Origin: Artocarpus heterophyllus
Lineage: Eukaryota > Streptophyta > Magnoliopsida > Rosales > Moraceae
Assembly: GCA_025403435.1 (NCBI GenBank)
Contig: CM046345.1
Location: 15,914,160-15,978,159, forward strand
Reading direction: 5' to 3'
DNA length: 64,000 nucleotides
The notes under the pieces: generated by a model
Database searches by the model: none
Told to the model about the DNA's origin: nothing
The model's input: the letters and a program-made list of their open reading frames with translations, nothing else
Translations under genes and position numbers: made by a program
In this document: positions 60,599 to 64,000 of the stretch, one piece after another
Layout of the letters: the number at the start of each line of letters is the position of its first letter
Position numbering within the stretch: position 1 is the stretch's first letter

Positions 60599-63500
60599 CT
60601 AAGTGAGTAAATACTGCAAATTTCGCATCCCCATAGCTTCCACATGCCTTTCGAAGACTCTCCCAGAAAGTGTCTTCGTAAATGGATCAGCTAAATTGTC
60701 CTCTGACGCGATCTTGCACACCGTGACATGCCCGCTCTCAACGAAGTCCTTTATCACATGATACTTCCGATCAATATGCTTACTCTTCTTGTGAAATCTT
60801 GGTTCCTTAGCATTAGCTACCGCCGCACTGTTATCACAGTACAGTGATACCGCTTTATCCATACCAGGAACTACCTCAAGATCCCCAAGGAACTTGCGGA
60901 GCCACACTGCTTCTTTCGAAGCATCACTAGCCGCCACATACTCGGCCTCCATCGTTGAATCCGAAGTGCAATCTTGCTTCGCACTTCTCCAACTGATGGC
61001 ACCGCCACCTAGAGTAAACACAAACCCTGAAGTCGATTTCCTAGAATCCAGGCAGGATTGAAAATCCGAATCAGTGTATCCTAGAGGAGTTAAATCCTCA
61101 CCCGAATACACAAGCATATACTCACGAGTCCTTCTCAGGTACTTGAAAATATGCTTTACCGCAACCCAATGGTTTGGTCCTGGATCCGCCTGAAATCGAC
61201 TCACAATCCCGACCGCATAGCTAATATCTGGTCGAGTGCAAAGCATGGCATACATGAGACTACCTACTGCCGAAGCATAAGGCACCTTCTTCATGTATTC
61301 TCTTTCTTCATAAGACTTTGGAGAGTCTTTCTTAGAAAGAGTAATTCCAGACCTAGATGGTTGCCCACCTTTCTTGGAATCCTGCATTGCAAACCTCCTG
61401 AGAATTTTATCTATGTACCCGGCCTGTGACAAAGCTATCATTTTGTTCTTCCTATCCCGAAAGATCTGGATACCGAGAACAAAATTAGCCTCACCCAAGT
61501 CCTTCATGTCAAACTGCTTGGTCAACCATAATTTGACCGATGACAATGCCCCATCGTCATTGCCAATTAGCAGAATGTCATCTACATAGAGTAGTAGAAA
61601 AACCACCTTCCCATTCTTAATGTGTTTGTAAACACATGGTTCATCCACATTTTGTGAGAACCCATAAGTCTTGATCACTTGATCAAATCTTATGTTCCAA
61701 GAACGAGAAGCCTGCTTAAGTCCATAAATAGACTTTAGCAACTTACAAACCTTACCCTCTTGACCCGTGACCTTGAACCCGTCTGGTTGTTCCATATAAA
61801 TGGACTCATCAAGATAGCCATTCAGAAAAGCCGTCTTGACATCCATCTGCCAAATCTCGTAGTCGAGAGCGGCAGCTATGGACAAGAGAATCCGGATGGA
61901 CTTAAGCATGGCTACAGGCGAAAAGGTTTCCTCATAATCGATTCCTTCCTTTTGCGTATAACCCTTAGCTACCAGTCTAGCCTTAAAGGTTTCGACCTTT
62001 CCATCCACTCCTCTTTTCCTCTTGTAGATCCACTTACACCCTATGGGTTTTACCCCTTCGGGAAGATCCACAAGCTCCCAGACACGATTAGTCTCCATAG
62101 ACTTCATCTCAATGTTCATGGCCTCTGTCCAGAGTCTTGAATCAACATCCTCCATAGCTTCTGCGTAAGTATAAGGATCCCTGTCTTGTTCATCCGGTTC
62201 AGCCAAAAAGACCTCCCCATTGAACATATACCTCTCAGGTTGACGCCCGATCCTCCCACTACGCCGAAGCCCCTGAGGTTGTTGTTCAGGTTTGTTTGGT
62301 TTTTCTACACCGATCGGAATGGTTTCGTTCGGAACCTCCGGAGTAAACGGATTACCCCTCAACTCCTCAAGCACCACTTTGCTTTGAGGTTTAAAGTCGT
62401 TCATGTAACTCTCCTCAAGGAAAGTTGCATTAGTTGAAACCACGACTTTATTTTCCTTTGGGTTATAAAAATAACCCCCTTTAGTCCCTTTTGGATATCC
62501 TACAAACACGCAAACTTCTGAACGTGCTTCCAACTTATTCGGATCCTTAAACAGGACATGAGCTGGACATCCCCATATGCGAATATGGTTTAAGGATGTC
62601 TTCCGTCTTGTCCACAACTCGTGAGGAGTTTTAGGGACCGATTTTGAAGGCACATTGTTCAAAAGATAACATGCGGTTTGTAGTGCATATCCCCAAAAGG
62701 ATAAAGGCAATGATGAATAACTCATCATGGACCGAATCATGTCCAACAAAGTCCTATTCCTTCTCTCCGCTACGCCATTCTGCTGCGGAGTGCCCGGCGC
62801 AGTCAAATGGGATAAAATCCCATTCTCTAACAAGTGTCCCAAGAACTCATCAGAAAGGTATTCTCCACCTCGATCTGATCGAAGTGCCTTTATGGGTCTA
62901 CCCAATTGCTTTTCCACTTCAGCCCGAAACTCCCTGAACTTATCATAAGTTTCGCTTTTGTGGTGCATTAGGTACACATACCCATATCTTGAGTAATCGT
63001 CAATAAAAGTGACGAAGTACTCATACCCTCCTCGTGCCCGGATGTTCATCGGTCCGCAAACATCACTATGCACAAGTTCTAGAACCCCTTCGGCCCTATT
63101 GCCCTTAGACCCGTATGGTCTTTTGGTCATTTTACCCTCCAAACAAGATTCACATTGAGGTATAGATTCCACCTTTAAGTGACTTAAAGGTCCATCCCTT
63201 ACCAACCTTTGAATCCTATTTAGGTTAATATGGCCAAGGCGCAAATGCCAAAGATAAGTCTTATTAGAGTGAGAAGTTTTAAGTCTTTTTGAGTTATTAT
63301 CATTTATCTCAGCATTAAGCAACAAGTCCATCTTAGGTTTGATAAAATATAGATTATTTTGCATCCATCCAGAACAGATAAAAGATTTGTTTTTACGAAT
63401 CACCACTTTTTCATTAAAAGATACCACGTAGGAGTCTTTAAATAAAGAAGATACAGAAATTAAATTCCTTTTAAATTTAGGAACATAAAAACAATCTCGC

Positions 63501-64000
63501 AAAATTAAACTCCTATAATTATCAAAATAAAGATGGACATCTCCCACTGCTTCCGCTGAGACCAAGGATCCATCGCCCATCCGAAGCGTTAAGTCTTCAC
63601 GAAGTAGACTTCTCGTTTCTTTGAATCCCTGCAGAGAAACACAAACATGATTAGTTGCACCAGAATCTATGACCCAAATGTCACTGGATTCCTCAACCAA
63701 ACAAGTTTCTAAATATAGAAGATCACACCTACCTCCCTTGGAAAGGAAGTCCTTGCAATGCTTCTTTATATGCCCGACCTTACCACAAAAGAAGCACTTA
63801 AGCTTCTTTGGGTTCTTCTTCTTCTTCTTCTTGCTCTTGGTAGCAATAGGAATAGAAGACTTCCCACTCTTGGCCCGTTGTTTCTTTCCATTCCCAGAGT
63901 TAGGATTGGAACCAGAAGCAGCTACCATATTGGCCTCTCCACCAGCAGGAGACTCCCTGATCAGCAGTTCAAACTCTTGTAACTGTTTCATCAGTTCTGT
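60599..64000 (-). CDS. Ty1/Copia gag-pol polyprotein, intact but partial at the window edge
   Basis: An open frame runs from the right edge to the stop at 60599; three further codons (T-E-L) precede the first visible Met, so gag continues outside. Counting from that Met: gag zinc knuckle C66-C69-H74-C79; protease [11 protein letters not shown] with D109-S110-G111; integrase zinc site H249/H254/C280/C283 and catalytic D310, D373, E409 (35 residues between the last two); reverse transcriptase D717 ([11 protein letters not shown]) and YVDD 802-805; RNase H D974, E1015 and D1053. No stop or frameshift over 1130 codons, so it could be active or only recently silenced. TNT1-94-type annotation would be usual; LTR size near 2 kb suggests an Angela/TAR-like group (inference). 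It is the reference for the decayed copies at 13175 and 31342. Confidence 0.95.
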   Translation of the reverse strand, partial: TELMKQLQEFELLIRESPAGGEANMVAASGSNPNSGNGKKQRAKSGKSSIPIATKSKKKKKKNPKKLKCFFCGKVGHIKKHCKDFLSKGGRCDLLYLETCLVEESSDIWVIDSGATNHVCVSLQGFKETRSLLREDLTLRMGDGSLVSAEAVGDVHLYFDNYRSLILRDCFYVPKFKRNLISVSSLFKDSYVVSFNEKVVIRKNKSFICSGWMQNNLYFIKPKMDLLLNAEINDNNSKRLKTSHSNKTYLWHLRLGHINLNRIQRLVRDGPLSHLKVESIPQCESCLEGKMTKRPYGSKGNRAEGVLELVHSDVCGPMNIRARGGYEYFVTFIDDYSRYGYVYLMHHKSETYDKFREFRAEVEKQLGRPIKALRSDRGGEYLSDEFLGHLLENGILSHLTAPGTPQQNGVAERRNRTLLDMIRSMMSYSSLPLSFWGYALQTACYLLNNVPSKSVPKTPHELWTRRKTSLNHIRIWGCPAHVLFKDPNKLEARSEVCVFVGYPKGTKGGYFYNPKENKVVVSTNATFLEESYMNDFKPQSKVVLEELRGNPFTPEVPNETIPIGVEKPNKPEQQPQGLRRSGRIGRQPERYMFNGEVFLAEPDEQDRDPYTYAEAMEDVDSRLWTEAMNIEMKSMETNRVWELVDLPEGVKPIGCKWIYKRKRGVDGKVETFKARLVAKGYTQKEGIDYEETFSPVAMLKSIRILLSIAAALDYEIWQMDVKTAFLNGYLDESIYMEQPDGFKVTGQEGKVCKLLKSIYGLKQASRSWNIRFDQVIKTYGFSQNVDEPCVYKHIKNGKVVFLLLYVDDILLIGNDDGALSSVKLWLTKQFDMKDLGEANFVLGIQIFRDRKNKMIALSQAGYIDKILRRFAMQDSKKGGQPSRSGITLSKKDSPKSYEEREYMKKVPYASAVGSLMYAMLCTRPDISYAVGIVSRFQADPGPNHWVAVKHIFKYLRRTREYMLVYSGEDLTPLGYTDSDFQSCLDSRKSTSGFVFTLGGGAISWRSAKQDCTSDSTMEAEYVAASDASKEAVWLRKFLGDLEVVPGMDKAVSLYCDNSAAVANAKEPRFHKKSKHIDRKYHVIKDFVESGHVTVCKIASEDNLADPFTKTLSGRVFERHVEAMGMRNLQYLLT

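Overview
This is a eudicot (probably woody) nuclear genome window. It is AT-rich, has spliced genes with GT...AG introns and clade-typical plant proteins, and is dominated by plant transposable elements. I cannot name the species from sequence alone. About half of the window is recognisable mobile DNA.

Host genes. (1) At the left edge, minus strand, lies the first coding exon of a galacturonosyltransferase of the GAUT family, closest in memory to GAUT11; the rest is beyond base 1. (2) At 19725-22099, plus strand, is a three-exon mitochondrial-carrier gene resembling the plasma-membrane adenine nucleotide carrier PM-ANT1. It is broken by two frameshifts, a nonsense codon and substitutions in carrier motifs. 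(3) At 23961-26100, minus strand, is a three-exon universal-stress-protein-like gene. Its intron 1/exon 2 boundary is tandemly triplicated, and its last 3' splice site is built from a (TA)n microsatellite. (4) At 46672-53194, minus strand, is a complete eight-exon type II MADS-box gene of the FRUITFULL clade (245 aa, C-terminal LPPWML motif) with a 4.4 kb first intron.

Mobile elements, left to right. A decayed Ty3/Gypsy pol fragment (7196-9251) is cut by an old minus-strand Ty1/Copia element (9252 to about 16328). The 3' LTR of that Copia carries a nested solo LTR of the same family in the opposite orientation (9928-11923, duplication AAATA). A further minus-strand LTR follows at 16783-18714. 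A roughly 1 kb Mutator-like element with long inverted ends and a GC-rich core is at 26808-27797. A nearly full-length but decayed Copia element with both LTRs is at 29413-39205. A 750 bp non-autonomous hAT-like element with a perfect 8 bp duplication is at 39707-40456. A 5'-truncated, A-tailed L1-type LINE is at 40855-43373. The right end is a Copia nest: a pol fragment of another Copia lineage (54156-54816), an LTR fragment, a plus-strand element (5' LTR 55222-57229, PBS, leader), and, inserted in its leader, a minus-strand element with a long LTR (58552-60584). That last element has an uninterrupted gag-pol frame running off the right edge with its catalytic residues in place, and looks the youngest.

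The large Copia family has LTRs of about 2 kb (TGTTRG...CYAACA) and an initiator-Met-tRNA type primer site. It also carries a GC-rich array of palindromes resembling TTCGGCAGGCCGAA, present both upstream of the LTR TATA box and in the untranslated leader. I regard this array as the most intriguing unexplained structure here. A small dispersed inverted-repeat element (MITE-like, about 120-160 bp) occurs in several copies, one possibly in a MADS intron. The host genes are not functionally linked to one another; this is ordinary plant gene order separated by transposon nests.
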